From NCBI GenBank assembly GCA_017541365.1, contig JAFXZF010000100.1, positions 40,839 to 104,838 of the forward strand: a stretch of DNA of 64,000 nucleotides, in the 5' to 3' direction. The DNA comes from Prevotella sp. GTDB taxonomy: Bacteria; Bacteroidota; Bacteroidia; Bacteroidales; Bacteroidaceae. Below are positions 26,065 to 35,192 of the stretch, piece after piece (positions within the stretch are counted from its first letter, which is position 1; each line of letters starts with the position of its first letter). A program made the position numbers and the translations under genes. The notes under the pieces were generated by a model. That model had not been told where the DNA came from. It saw only the letters and a program-made list of their open reading frames with translations, and did no database searches.

Positions 26065-27432
26065 ATGACGCTTGATTTATTGACTGCCATCTCGCCTATT
26101 GATGGCAGGTATCGTGGTAAAACCGAATCTTTGGCAAATTATTTTTCGGAGTATGCATTGATAAAGTACCGTGTCCGTGTGGAGATAGAGTACTTTATTA
26201 CTCTTTGTGAGCTACCTTTACCACAACTTAAGGATTTCGACAAGTCGCTTTTTCCACAGCTTCGTGCTATCTACCAGAACTTCTCAGAGGAAGATGCTCA
26301 GCGCGTGAAGGATATAGAGAAGGTGACAAATCATGATGTGAAGGCAGTGGAATACTTCATCAAGGAACAGCTTGACAAGATGGAGAAAGAGTCTCTCGGC
26401 GAAGGCTATTTCGAGCAGAGCCGTGAGTTTATCCACTTCGGACTGACTTCTCAGGATATCAATAATACCAGTGTGCCCCTCTCAGTAAAGGATGCCCTCA
26501 CCGAGGTCTTTATACCACAGGTGGAGGAACTCATACAGCAACTCAGCGACTATGCCGAGGAGTGGAAAGATGTGCCTATGCTTGCCAAGACACACGGTCA
26601 GCCAGCATCACCTACACGTTTGGGTAAGGAGGTAATGGTGTTCGTATATCGTCTCCAAGAACAACTCGCACAGCTCAAGGCTTGTAAGTTTACAGCTAAG
26701 TTTGGTGGCGCTACTGGCAATTTCAATGCCCATAAGGTGGCATATCCCACATACGACTGGCGTGAGTTTGGCAATAAGTTTGTCAGCGAGAAACTCGGTC
26801 TGGAGCGTGAGCAGTACACTACACAGATAAGCAACTACGACCACTTGGGCTCAATATTTGATGCTGTACGCAGGATAAACACCATCATCATAGACCTCGA
26901 TCGTGACTTCTGGATGTATATTTCCATGGAGTACTTCAAGCAGAAGATCAAGGCAGGCGAGGTGGGTTCCAGCGCTATGCCACACAAGGTAAACCCTATA
27001 GATTACGAAAACTCTGAAGGTAACCTCGGCATAGCTAATGCCATACTGCAGTTCCTGGCACAGAAGTTGCCTGTAAGCCGTCTGCAACGTGACCTTACCG
27101 ACTCTACCGTACTTCGCAATATCGGTGTGCCTCTTGGTCACTCCGTCATCGCAATACAGTCAACACTGAAGGGACTGCGCAAACTCATTCTCAATGAGGA
27201 GGCTTTGCAAAAGGATCTCGATAATACCTGGGCAGTGGTAGCTGAGGCTATACAGACGATACTGCGCCGTGAGGCATATCCACATCCTTATGAAGCCCTT
27301 AAGGCGTTGACACGCACCAATAAGCACATGGATGAGCAGACTATACATGAGTTTATCCAGACTCTTGAGGTCAGCGATGCTGTGAAGGCAGAACTGATGG
27401 CGATTACACCAAGCAATTATACGGGAATTTGA
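26065..27432 (+). CDS. purB: Adenylosuccinate lyase
   Basis: Two steps of purine synthesis: SAICAR to AICAR plus fumarate, and adenylosuccinate to AMP plus fumarate. The fumarase/aspartase superfamily signature SSAMPHKVNPIDYENSE lies at residues about 299-315. N-terminal SPIDGRY and the active-site regions TSQDINNTS and AKTHGQPASPT are intact. Its 455 residues are typical of the E. coli-like PurB branch. It is preceded by a promoter and followed by a repeat-filled spacer. Confidence 0.97.
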   Translation: MTLDLLTAISPIDGRYRGKTESLANYFSEYALIKYRVRVEIEYFITLCELPLPQLKDFDKSLFPQLRAIYQNFSEEDAQRVKDIEKVTNHDVKAVEYFIKEQLDKMEKESLGEGYFEQSREFIHFGLTSQDINNTSVPLSVKDALTEVFIPQVEELIQQLSDYAEEWKDVPMLAKTHGQPASPTRLGKEVMVFVYRLQEQLAQLKACKFTAKFGGATGNFNAHKVAYPTYDWREFGNKFVSEKLGLEREQYTTQISNYDHLGSIFDAVRRINTIIIDLDRDFWMYISMEYFKQKIKAGEVGSSAMPHKVNPIDYENSEGNLGIANAILQFLAQKLPVSRLQRDLTDSTVLRNIGVPLGHSVIAIQSTLKGLRKLILNEEALQKDLDNTWAVVAEAIQTILRREAYPHPYEALKALTRTNKHMDEQTIHEFIQTLEVSDAVKAELMAITPSNYTGI

Positions 27433-27461
27433 GTATAAAGTATAGAGTATAAAGTATAAAG
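27431..27461. repeat. TATAAAGTATAGAGTATAAAG repeat
   Basis: Three imperfect units directly after the purB stop codon. The same type lies between guaB and the PpiC gene (59141). A short GAGCC-gtga-GGCTT hairpin followed by T-rich sequence (27464-27492) may act as a weak terminator. Confidence 0.7.
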
Positions 27462-27538
27462 ATGAGCCGTGAGGCTTACATATTTTTTATTTATAGCATA
27501 TAACACATTATTAACAAACACTTATCATTACTAAGACA

Positions 27539-28915
27539 ATGATGGAAACAGAAAAGGAAAACGTGCAGGGTAATGCACAGAACAATGATTCTACCCGTGA
27601 GGGCGGTTATGGTCATGACAACGGTGGCTATCAGCCACGTCAGCCACGTCAGCGTGTGCGTATTAGTACGAGAGGCAGCTATGGCGAACGTCCTCAGTAT
27701 GGTGGCGGACATGCAGGTTACAACCAAGGAACAGGAGAAGGAGGCTTTATGCCCGAAGGCTTTGGCGCAGGGCTAAGCAATGGTTATCAGCCTCGCGGCG
27801 GATACCAGCCTCGCGGTGGCTATGGCCAGCAGCGTGGTGGATATAATAATAACCGTGGTGGCTACGGTCAGCAGCGCGGTGGTTATCAGCAGCGTCCTGC
27901 CTATCGTCAGTATGACAACAATGGCGAGCAGGGTAACGAGGAGTATGGTCAGCAGCGTGGCGGATATCAGTCTCGCGGCGGTTATGGTCAGCGCGGCGGT
28001 TACCAGCAACGTGGAGGCTACGGCCAGCAGCGTGGTGGATATAACAACAACCGTGGTGGCTATGGTCAGCAGCGCGGCGGGTACAATAATAATCGTGGTG
28101 GCTATGGCCAGCGTCAGCGCACCCCAGGATATGATCCTAATGCCAAGTACTCTATGAAGAAGCGTATAGAGTATAAGGAGAACAATATAGACCCAACAGC
28201 ACCAGTACGTCTTAATAAGTTCCTTGCCAACGCAGGCGTTTGTTCACGCCGTGAGGCAGATGACTTTATCGAGGCAGGTGTAGTAACAGTGAATGGACAG
28301 GTGGTTACCGAACTCGGTACAAAGATACTGCGCACCGATGAGGTGAAGTTCCATGATCAGCCCGTTACACTGGAGAAGAAAGTCTATGTGCTTCTCAACA
28401 AGCCAAAGGATTATGTTACCACCTCTGACGATCCACAACAGCGTAAGACTGTAATGGACCTCGTGCAGGGTGCTTGTCCAGAGCGTATATACCCCGTAGG
28501 ACGCCTTGACCGCAACACTACAGGTGTGCTGCTTCTTACCAACGATGGTGACTTGGCTTCAAAACTCACTCATCCAAAGTTCTTGAAGAAGAAGGTGTAT
28601 CATGTGTATCTCGACAAGAATGTCACACTGCATGACTTGCAGCAGATAGCTGAGGGCATAGAGTTGGAGGATGGTCCGATAAAGGCTGACGCTATCGACT
28701 ATGCTCATCAGACAGACAAGAAACAGGTGGGCATAGAGATACACTCAGGCAAGAACCGCATAGTACGTCGTATCTTTGAGAGTCTGGGATACCATGTCAC
28801 CAAACTCGATCGCGTGCAGTTTGCCGGCCTCACCAAGAAGAACCTCCGACGCGGAGATTGGCGCTTCCTCACAGAGAAAGAGGTTGACATGCTGCGCATG
28901 GGAGCGTTTGAGTAG
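27539..28915 (+). CDS. rRNA pseudouridine synthase with long RGG/GY-rich N-terminal tail
   Basis: Residues about 1-215 are low complexity, built from [18 protein letters not shown] and GGYQPRGG units. The rest is a complete RsuA/RluB-type enzyme: S4 domain ([20 protein letters not shown]), catalytic [20 protein letters not shown] with the active-site Asp, and a C-terminal [14 protein letters not shown], about 240 residues in all. It isomerises a uridine in 16S or 23S rRNA; which site cannot be told. The tail resembles eukaryotic RGG-box RNA-binding regions. ATG 27539 or 27542 may be used. No consensus promoter was recognised in the 106-base spacer. Confidence 0.92.
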   Translation: MMETEKENVQGNAQNNDSTREGGYGHDNGGYQPRQPRQRVRISTRGSYGERPQYGGGHAGYNQGTGEGGFMPEGFGAGLSNGYQPRGGYQPRGGYGQQRGGYNNNRGGYGQQRGGYQQRPAYRQYDNNGEQGNEEYGQQRGGYQSRGGYGQRGGYQQRGGYGQQRGGYNNNRGGYGQQRGGYNNNRGGYGQRQRTPGYDPNAKYSMKKRIEYKENNIDPTAPVRLNKFLANAGVCSRREADDFIEAGVVTVNGQVVTELGTKILRTDEVKFHDQPVTLEKKVYVLLNKPKDYVTTSDDPQQRKTVMDLVQGACPERIYPVGRLDRNTTGVLLLTNDGDLASKLTHPKFLKKKVYHVYLDKNVTLHDLQQIAEGIELEDGPIKADAIDYAHQTDKKQVGIEIHSGKNRIVRRIFESLGYHVTKLDRVQFAGLTKKNLRRGDWRFLTEKEVDMLRMGAFE

Positions 28916-28935
28916 TTCACAGTTTACAATTCATA

Positions 28936-29014
28936 GTTTTCGTAGCGAAGCGTTTCGTAGGTGCGTAGCACCGTTTCGTAGTCACGGAGTGACGTTTCGT
29001 ACGAGCAAAGCGAG
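28936..29014. repeat. Tandem mini-hairpin array with GTTTCGTA spacers (asnS leader)
   Basis: Four small palindromes with 3-base loops: GC-gaa-GC (28945), GGTGC-gta-GCACC (28960), GTCAC-gga-GTGAC (28981) and an imperfect CGAGCAAAGCGAG (29002). They are separated by the identical 8-mer GTTTCGTA at 28952, 28973 and 28994. The palindrome arms differ but the spacers do not. The last unit ends a few bases before the asnS ATG. Confidence 0.9.
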
Positions 29015-29021
29015 TATATTT

Positions 29022-30458
29022 ATGAAACGTACAAAGGTAATAGACGCCTTGGCCATGACGGTCTTTGGCGAAGAAATAGATGTAAGGGGATGGGTGAGAA
29101 CTCACCGTTCCAGTAAGGCAGTAGATTTTATTGCCCTGAATGATGGATCTACCATCAAAAACATACAGATAGTAGTTGACCCTGAGAAGTTTGAAGCCGA
29201 GATGCTCAAGCAGATAACCACTGGTGCTTGTATTCACGTAGTAGGCAGACTGGTGGAAAGTCAGGGAGCAGGTCAAACTTGTGAGATCCAGGCTGACGAG
29301 ATTGAGATTTACGGTCTTTGTGGCAATGACTATCCGATGCAGAAGAAGGGACAGTCATTCGAGTACATGCGTCAGCATGCCCACATGCGTTTGCGTACCA
29401 ACACCTTTGGTGCCATTATGCGCATTCGTCACAACATGGCGATGGCTATCCATACCTACTTCCATGAGCATGGATACTTCTATTTCCATACTCCACTTAT
29501 TACAGCCAGCGACTGCGAGGGAGCAGGCAACATGTTCCAGGTTACTACCAAAAACCTTTATGACTTGAAGAAAGACAAAGACGGCAAGATAGACTATTCC
29601 GATGACTTCTTCGGCGAGCAGACCTCACTTACCGTTTCAGGACAGCTCGAGGGTGAACTTGGTGCAACAGCCTTAGGTGCTATCTACACTTTTGGTCCTA
29701 CCTTCCGTGCCGAGAACTCCAACACGCCTCGACACCTTGCCGAGTTTTGGATGATAGAGCCAGAGATAGCCTTCATGGATCAGGAAGAGTTGATGGACCT
29801 CGAGGAGGACTTCATAAAGTACTGCGTGCGATGGGCGCTCACCAACTGCAAGGACGACCTTGAGTTCCTTAATAAGATGATTGACAAGGGACTCATAGAG
29901 CGTCTTGAGGGCGTCTTGAAGGAAACATTCGTACGTCTGCCTTATACCGAGGGCATCAAGATACTGCAGGAGGCAAAGAAGAATGGAAAGAAGTTTGAGT
30001 TCCCATGCGAGTGGGGCGACGACCTTGCTTCTGAGCATGAGCGTTACCTCGTTGAGGAACACTTCAAGAAGCCTGTCATTATGACCGACTATCCAACAGC
30101 CATCAAGTCATTCTACATGAAGCAGAATGAGGCACAGGGCGAGGGTAGTGTAGGTTATAAGGGCTGCGTAGCTCCTGGTCCTACCATGCAGGGCACAGAT
30201 GTATTGTTCCCGCAGATAGGTGAGATTATGGGTGGCTCAGTACGTGAGGAGAGCTATGACAAACTAATGGGTGAGATAGAGCGCCGTCAGATGGATACCA
30301 CCCACCTGTGGTGGTATCTCGATACTCGTAAGTACGGCTCTTGTCCTCATGCAGGCTTTGGCTTAGGCTTCGAGCGTCTCATACTCTTTGTTACAGGAAT
30401 GCAGAACATTCGTGACGTTATTCCTTTCCCACGCACTCCGAACAGTGCAGAATTCTAA
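29022..30458 (+). CDS. asnS: Asparaginyl-tRNA synthetase
   Basis: Class IIb synthetase charging tRNA-Asn. An OB-fold anticodon domain ([21 protein letters not shown]) comes first. Motif 2 is [20 protein letters not shown] and motif 3 is [15 protein letters not shown]. Starts at ATG 29022 ([10 protein letters not shown]), giving 478 residues as expected. The longer open frame upstream consists of the end of the pseudouridine synthase gene and the hairpin array. CGTTTC in the array can pair with GAAACG at codons 2-3, placing the start codon in a hairpin. An overlapping terminator/promoter cassette follows. Confidence 0.97.
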   Translation: MKRTKVIDALAMTVFGEEIDVRGWVRTHRSSKAVDFIALNDGSTIKNIQIVVDPEKFEAEMLKQITTGACIHVVGRLVESQGAGQTCEIQADEIEIYGLCGNDYPMQKKGQSFEYMRQHAHMRLRTNTFGAIMRIRHNMAMAIHTYFHEHGYFYFHTPLITASDCEGAGNMFQVTTKNLYDLKKDKDGKIDYSDDFFGEQTSLTVSGQLEGELGATALGAIYTFGPTFRAENSNTPRHLAEFWMIEPEIAFMDQEELMDLEEDFIKYCVRWALTNCKDDLEFLNKMIDKGLIERLEGVLKETFVRLPYTEGIKILQEAKKNGKKFEFPCEWGDDLASEHERYLVEEHFKKPVIMTDYPTAIKSFYMKQNEAQGEGSVGYKGCVAPGPTMQGTDVLFPQIGEIMGGSVREESYDKLMGEIERRQMDTTHLWWYLDTRKYGSCPHAGFGLGFERLILFVTGMQNIRDVIPFPRTPNSAEF

Positions 30459-30492
30459 GAAACAAAAGGTTACAAACGTAATATATGTTAAT

Positions 30493-30535
30493 AAAAACGG
30501 GTATTCCAACTGAAAAGTTTGGAGTTCCCGTTTTT
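30493..30535. terminator. Terminator after asnS, part of a terminator-promoter cassette (copy 1)
   Basis: AAAAACGGG-t-ATTCCAA paired with TTGGAGT-t-CCCGTTTTT, about 16 bp, with the loop containing GAAAAG, then more T. The 3' arm carries the -33 box of the next gene. Confidence 0.88.
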
Positions 30536-30548
30536 TTTCGTAACTTTG
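30518..30548 (+). promoter_or_regulatory. Promoter of the PL1 lyase at 30622 (cassette copy 1)
   Basis: TTTG (30518-30521), 19 bases, TAACTTTG (30541-30548). The TTTG lies in the descending arm of the asnS terminator, in the shared word GAAAAGTTTGG. Confidence 0.8.
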
Positions 30549-30621
30549 CACAGTTGTAAGGTTTTCTACAATATACTACTACGATATCAAACTATAATTA
30601 GAATTAAAGTCATAATAACAA

Positions 30622-33078
30622 ATGAAAAAAATCTTTACTCTTATTGTGATGTTTGTCATGGCATTGACGGCATCGGCTGCTCTTACCTTAAAGGATGGTG
30701 GAGCATGGTATGAGAGCTGTTGGATGGAGTTCAACGGTCTCAGCAATTCTTATGATGGTTACAACGGCTATGTGTCAAGCAACGGAGGTTCTTCTTGGAC
30801 TAAGCTCGACGGACAGTTGTTGCGTTCATATGGCAGCTATGGTCGTGTAGAGGCTCTGGGATTGACTGCAGGCAACTATATGCTAAAGGTTGTTCCTGTT
30901 TCTGGTGGTACAGAGGTGACAGCTGACCAGTTGGTATCTGGCTCTCTTTCTGTTCAGGCATTCGATCGTTCTGGATTTGCTCACTTCAACTATTCTGGCG
31001 TAGGTGCCTACAACGATAATGGTACTTTGAAAAGCGGAGCTAAGGTGTTCTATGTTACTTCCAAGACCGCAAAGACAATCTCTACTGACGTGGTAACCAG
31101 CGACAAGGGCGCAAAGACCACCTGCACAGGTATGCAGTCTATTATCGCTGCCTATGAGAAGGGATGTGACAAGACTCCTATCGCCTTCCGTATCGTGGGC
31201 ACCGTGAATGCTGAAGATATGGACTATTTCGGCAGTAAAGAAGAGGGTCTGCAGATAAAGGGCAGAAAGTCATATTCTGAGCTCAACATAACTATCGAGG
31301 GCGTGGGTAACGACGCTGTTATCTATGGTTTCGGTCTCTTTGCCCGCAACACCACGAGTTTGGAAATCCGTAACGTTGCTATAAAGACAGGTATGGATGA
31401 TGGTATTTCTCTCGATACCGATAACTCACACGTATGGATTCACAACGTAGATGTATTCTACGGTCCTAACAAGGGCGGCGACCAGAAGAAGGGTGACGGT
31501 GCTATCGACGTGAAGGGCAACTCTCAGTTTGTAACCATCTCTTACGTTCACTTTTGGGATACAGGTAAGTCAACCATGTGTGGTATGAAGAGCGAGAGCG
31601 GTCCTAACTACATCACATATCACCACAACTGGTTCGACCACTCTGACTCTCGCCATGCTCGTATCCGTACCATGTCTGTTCACATGTACAACAACTACTA
31701 CGACGGTATAGCCAAGTATGGTGCAGGTGCAACAACAGGTGCTTCTCTGTTCATGGACCGCAACTACTTCCGTGCTTGCTCTAAGCCAATGATGATATCT
31801 CTGCAGGGCGCTGATACCAAGTACGGTCAGGATTACGGCGACGCACCTACCTTCTCTGGCGAGACAGGCGGTATCATCAAGTCTTATGGTAACAAGATAG
31901 TAGGCACAGCTAACTACAAGCCATACTCATCAACCAATAAGGTAGATTTTGACTGCTATGAGGTTAATGATCCTAACACCCCTGTTCCTGCTGACGTAAC
32001 GACCAGGTCTGGTGGCAATAAGTACAATAACTTCGATACCAATGGCAGTATGTACACTACATACGCTGCTGATGCGGCTGAGGACGTACCAACTAAGGTT
32101 ACAGACCGCACATGGGGTGCAGGTCGCTGTCAGGGTGGTGATTTCTCATTCACTTTCACCAGTGCTGATGACACGAGCTATGACATCAATACGGCACTTG
32201 AGAGTGCACTTGCAACATATAAGACATCTTCTAAGTTCAAGGGTTTCCTCGGCGAAGGACAGGAGATTATTCCTGATGCTTCAGCATCGTTCACGCTCGA
32301 TGGTACAGCAATAAGCTTCAACAACCTTAACTACACAAAGAGTTTGCCTTCTGCTGATACCCAGACAGAGTTCACTGTTGTTGTTACTCCTACCGAGGCA
32401 GAGTCAACTGTTTCTGCTGAAGGCGCATCAAGCGCAGGTTCCAACACCTACATTATCTCTGCTCCTGCTGCAGGCTCTACTGCAACAGCAGTGTTCACTG
32501 TAAGTAACAATGGTACTGAGATGAAATATACCATTATCATCGATAAGACTCAGGTAGAGCCAACGCCTGTAGATCCTACTCTTGACGGTTCTACCATAGT
32601 ATATTTCGAGGCTAAGAATCCTGTATGTGACAATGCCGACGTCTCAAATCTTATTAAGGTGAAATCAGCCAACTATTCTACCTCAAAGGGCACTAAGACC
32701 TACAAAGGCGCAAACTATGGCGAGTGCATGAAGATAGAGAGTGCAACAGAATTTACTCTCACATCAACAGATAATTGCACTATTACACTTGTGTTTGATA
32801 CAGCCAATAAGAACGTAAAGGTTGACGGCACAAAGGTGAAGACTGATGCTAATGGTTGTTACACCATTACTGCTGCGGCAGGTTCATCATACGTCATAAC
32901 TAAGGGTGACACAATGAACCTCTTCGCTATAGACTTCGAGCCCACAACAACAGGCGTTAAGGCTGTCATAGCCTCACGGACTGCAGCAGGTCCTGTTGCA
33001 AAGGCCATCAGCAATGGCAAACTCATCATCTCTAAGAACGGCAAGCAATATACAGCTGCTGGCGCCCAGGTGAAGTAA
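30622..33078 (+). CDS. PL1-family pectate lyase with C-terminal accessory domains
   Basis: A secreted enzyme with signal peptide MKKIFTLIVMFVMALTASA, an N-terminal beta-sandwich-like part to about residue 150, and then a PL1 parallel beta-helix to about 490 (GVGNDAVIYGFGLFARNTTS, HVWIHNVDVFYGPNKGG, YITYHHNWFDHSDSRHARIR). The catalytic segment usually reads RxPxxR; here it is RHARIR, so Ala replaces Pro while both Arg remain. Residues about 550-790 are two beta-rich modules of unclear role. The last residues NGKLIISKNGKQYTAAGAQV match the tail of the following lyase and may be a Type IX secretion signal. It is transcribed from its own promoter and followed by cassette copy 2. Confidence 0.88.
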   Translation: MKKIFTLIVMFVMALTASAALTLKDGGAWYESCWMEFNGLSNSYDGYNGYVSSNGGSSWTKLDGQLLRSYGSYGRVEALGLTAGNYMLKVVPVSGGTEVTADQLVSGSLSVQAFDRSGFAHFNYSGVGAYNDNGTLKSGAKVFYVTSKTAKTISTDVVTSDKGAKTTCTGMQSIIAAYEKGCDKTPIAFRIVGTVNAEDMDYFGSKEEGLQIKGRKSYSELNITIEGVGNDAVIYGFGLFARNTTSLEIRNVAIKTGMDDGISLDTDNSHVWIHNVDVFYGPNKGGDQKKGDGAIDVKGNSQFVTISYVHFWDTGKSTMCGMKSESGPNYITYHHNWFDHSDSRHARIRTMSVHMYNNYYDGIAKYGAGATTGASLFMDRNYFRACSKPMMISLQGADTKYGQDYGDAPTFSGETGGIIKSYGNKIVGTANYKPYSSTNKVDFDCYEVNDPNTPVPADVTTRSGGNKYNNFDTNGSMYTTYAADAAEDVPTKVTDRTWGAGRCQGGDFSFTFTSADDTSYDINTALESALATYKTSSKFKGFLGEGQEIIPDASASFTLDGTAISFNNLNYTKSLPSADTQTEFTVVVTPTEAESTVSAEGASSAGSNTYIISAPAAGSTATAVFTVSNNGTEMKYTIIIDKTQVEPTPVDPTLDGSTIVYFEAKNPVCDNADVSNLIKVKSANYSTSKGTKTYKGANYGECMKIESATEFTLTSTDNCTITLVFDTANKNVKVDGTKVKTDANGCYTITAAAGSSYVITKGDTMNLFAIDFEPTTTGVKAVIASRTAAGPVAKAISNGKLIISKNGKQYTAAGAQVK

Positions 33079-33117
33079 GACAGATTTCTTTCGTAAGAGA
33101 GAAAGAAATAATGTAAT

Positions 33118-33157
33118 AAAGCGGAAACTCCGATGAAAAGTTTGGCGTTTCCGCTTT
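33118..33157. terminator. Terminator after the PL1 lyase (cassette copy 2)
   Basis: An 11-bp stem AAAGCGGAAAC / GTTTCCGCTTT with GAAAAGTTTGG in the loop and inner stem, then T-rich sequence. Confidence 0.88.
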
Positions 33158-33171
33158 TTTGTGTAACTTTG
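33141..33171 (+). promoter_or_regulatory. Promoter of the PL1 lyase at 33210 (cassette copy 2)
   Basis: TTTG (33141-33144), 19 bases, TAACTTTG (33164-33171). The -33 box lies inside the terminator hairpin. Confidence 0.8.
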
Positions 33172-33209
33172 CACTCAGTTGCATTAACTATAAAAGAAAA
33201 AATAAACGT

Positions 33210-35192
33210 ATGAAAAAGATTTGCTTAGTTCTTGCGATGTTCATCAGTATGGTGGCATCAGTAAGCGCGCAGACAGTAGATGGGCGCAACTTTGGTATCG
33301 ACGGCTTCGCTGCCTATGCTGGTACTCCAGGCACTAATCACTATCTTGCTGGTGGCACCACTGGTGGCGCTGCAGGTGAGGTGGTTAAGGCTGACAATTT
33401 TGCTCAGCTTCAGGCTTATCTGCAGTCAAGCAAGCCTTACACTGTGCTTGTGGACCATGATATCACAACAGGTATCCCTTGTTATGTTGAGTCACTTTCT
33501 ACGGGTTATCTGTGCCAGGACCAGAGTGGCGAGAGTGGCGAGGAGTCAACATACGGCGAGCGTATCATGGTGGCAAGCAATAAGACCCTTATCGGTATTG
33601 CTGATGCAAGAGGTAATGCACCGCTATTCTCTCGTATCACATTCGTGATGCAGTGTGCTTCAAATGTCATTATACGCAACTGTCGCTTCACTATGGTTGG
33701 CGCACCTATTATCAAGACAGGTGAGAACAAGATTGTGGCTTGGCGTGATGGTAAGCAAGTAGAGGTGGGCGACCCAGACTGTATCGGTATTCAGGCTGAC
33801 AAGAACAGTGCTTCAACAGACTGGGGCGCTCACATCTGGATAGACCACTGCGAGTTCTTCAATGGTGATGCTGCTAACAAAGACCGCTATGACGGATTGG
33901 TTGACTGTAAGAACAACGTTCAGTGGCTGACCATTTCATATAATCTGTTCCACGACCACGACAAGGCTTGTCTCTTTGGTAAGGGTGACACTGATATTTA
34001 TGACGGTTGTCGTACTATCTCTTTCCACCACAACTTTTTTAATAATATTCAAGGTTCTCGTTTGCCATTACAGCGTGGTGGTCATCTGCACTACTGCAAT
34101 AACTATATGGTAGGCTGTGAAGATGGATGGGATGTTCGTACTGGTGCTACAGGCTATGTTGAGGCCAACTACTTCAAGGATTCTAAGTCGCCCGTGCGTA
34201 GTGACCGCGGTGGTGCTTTGAATATCAATAAGTCAGAAGGTTATGACTGTATCTACACTGGTTGTAACAATGTAATGGAAGGATATACTAACCAAGATGG
34301 GGCAAAGATTAGCAAATCTTATCCTATAACAACATCCACTTGGGCACCTACTCAGACAGCATCAAGCTACAAGATAAACAAAGTTGACAAGACTGCTGAT
34401 GTTCCTGAAATCTGCGAAAAATACTCTGGCGCGGGCAAGATAGTGATATGGAGTGAGACTGTTCCAGCTGCTGACGAGTCAAAATACGCTGAGGCTGTTG
34501 CAACTCAGACCACAGCGGCTTGCTATGATGCAGATGGAAACAAAGTGTCAGGAATATCAGGTGGTGGCGATGACAGCAGTCCAAGCGGCGATGCAGAAGT
34601 GCTGTTCAAACTTGAGATTTCATCATCAGCCTCTGATTTGTCAATAACAAAGGCTACAGATACTAAGTCTCTGACTTCATACTGCTCTACCCTTACAGGT
34701 GGTACTGCAAGCATAGGTTTACGTAATGATGCTTCATCAACTCAGAAGGTTGTTGGCTCTGATAGCAGCCAGCGTCACATACGCACTCCAAAGAACGATG
34801 TATATGTTGCAATAACACTTGACAAGGCACTTGCTGCAGGCGATAAGATTTCTTTCACTGGCAACGGTAGCTCAAACCTTGAGATTTGCATGATGGCTGA
34901 TAATACCTATTCAAATGCTGAGGCTACAACAAACCGCCTATACACCATACCTGAAACTTCTTCACTGGTGGGCAAGACAACATTCTATGTATCTCGTGCA
35001 ACGTCAAGCAATACGTACATACAGACAATAACAGTTATGCGTCCTGACAATGATGATGATAATCCAACAGCTATTAGTAACGTTAACGCTAACGTTAATA
35101 TAAATAAGGTGCAGAAGGCTGTCATCAATGGCAAACTGGTAATCACTAAGGACGGCAGGCAGTTCAACGCTGCAGGACAGCTCGTTAAGTAA
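33210..35192 (+). CDS. PL1-family pectate lyase, secreted
   Basis: Signal peptide MKKICLVLAMFISMVASVSA. The PL1 helix covers residues about 30-420: ITFVMQCASNVIIRNCRFTM, WIDHCEFFNGDAANKDRYDG (calcium-binding Asp region), and SRLPLQRGGHLHYCNNY with the catalytic RxPxxR pattern intact. Residues about 470-625 are a beta-rich accessory module. The tail NGKLVITKDGRQFNAAGQLV parallels the preceding lyase and is a candidate secretion signal. Just before it, NVNANVNIN is encoded by a GTTAACG repeat. The start is ATG 33210; an upstream extension would cover the promoter. The next gene starts at the base after the stop codon. Confidence 0.92.
   Translation: MKKICLVLAMFISMVASVSAQTVDGRNFGIDGFAAYAGTPGTNHYLAGGTTGGAAGEVVKADNFAQLQAYLQSSKPYTVLVDHDITTGIPCYVESLSTGYLCQDQSGESGEESTYGERIMVASNKTLIGIADARGNAPLFSRITFVMQCASNVIIRNCRFTMVGAPIIKTGENKIVAWRDGKQVEVGDPDCIGIQADKNSASTDWGAHIWIDHCEFFNGDAANKDRYDGLVDCKNNVQWLTISYNLFHDHDKACLFGKGDTDIYDGCRTISFHHNFFNNIQGSRLPLQRGGHLHYCNNYMVGCEDGWDVRTGATGYVEANYFKDSKSPVRSDRGGALNINKSEGYDCIYTGCNNVMEGYTNQDGAKISKSYPITTSTWAPTQTASSYKINKVDKTADVPEICEKYSGAGKIVIWSETVPAADESKYAEAVATQTTAACYDADGNKVSGISGGGDDSSPSGDAEVLFKLEISSSASDLSITKATDTKSLTSYCSTLTGGTASIGLRNDASSTQKVVGSDSSQRHIRTPKNDVYVAITLDKALAAGDKISFTGNGSSNLEICMMADNTYSNAEATTNRLYTIPETSSLVGKTTFYVSRATSSNTYIQTITVMRPDNDDDNPTAISNVNANVNINKVQKAVINGKLVITKDGRQFNAAGQLVK
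35077..35100. repeat. GTTAACG repeat inside the PL1 lyase tail
   Basis: Tandem AACGTTAACGCTAACGTTAA read in frame as NVNANVN, between the accessory module and the conserved C-terminal tail. Same family as 11767 (hom) and 21159. Confidence 0.75.

Noticed and set aside
28936..29014. Small CRISPR array
   Set aside because: The constant element is only 8 bases and the variable element 7-15 bases and palindromic. No cas genes are present.
28776..29021. N-terminal extension of asnS of 82 codons
   Set aside because: It translates the end of the pseudouridine synthase gene in another frame and the hairpin array. Asparaginyl-tRNA synthetases begin at the position of ATG 29022.
33159..33209. 17-codon extension of the PL1 lyase at 33210
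   Set aside because: It would start inside the -7 box region, and ATG 33210 gives a normal signal peptide.
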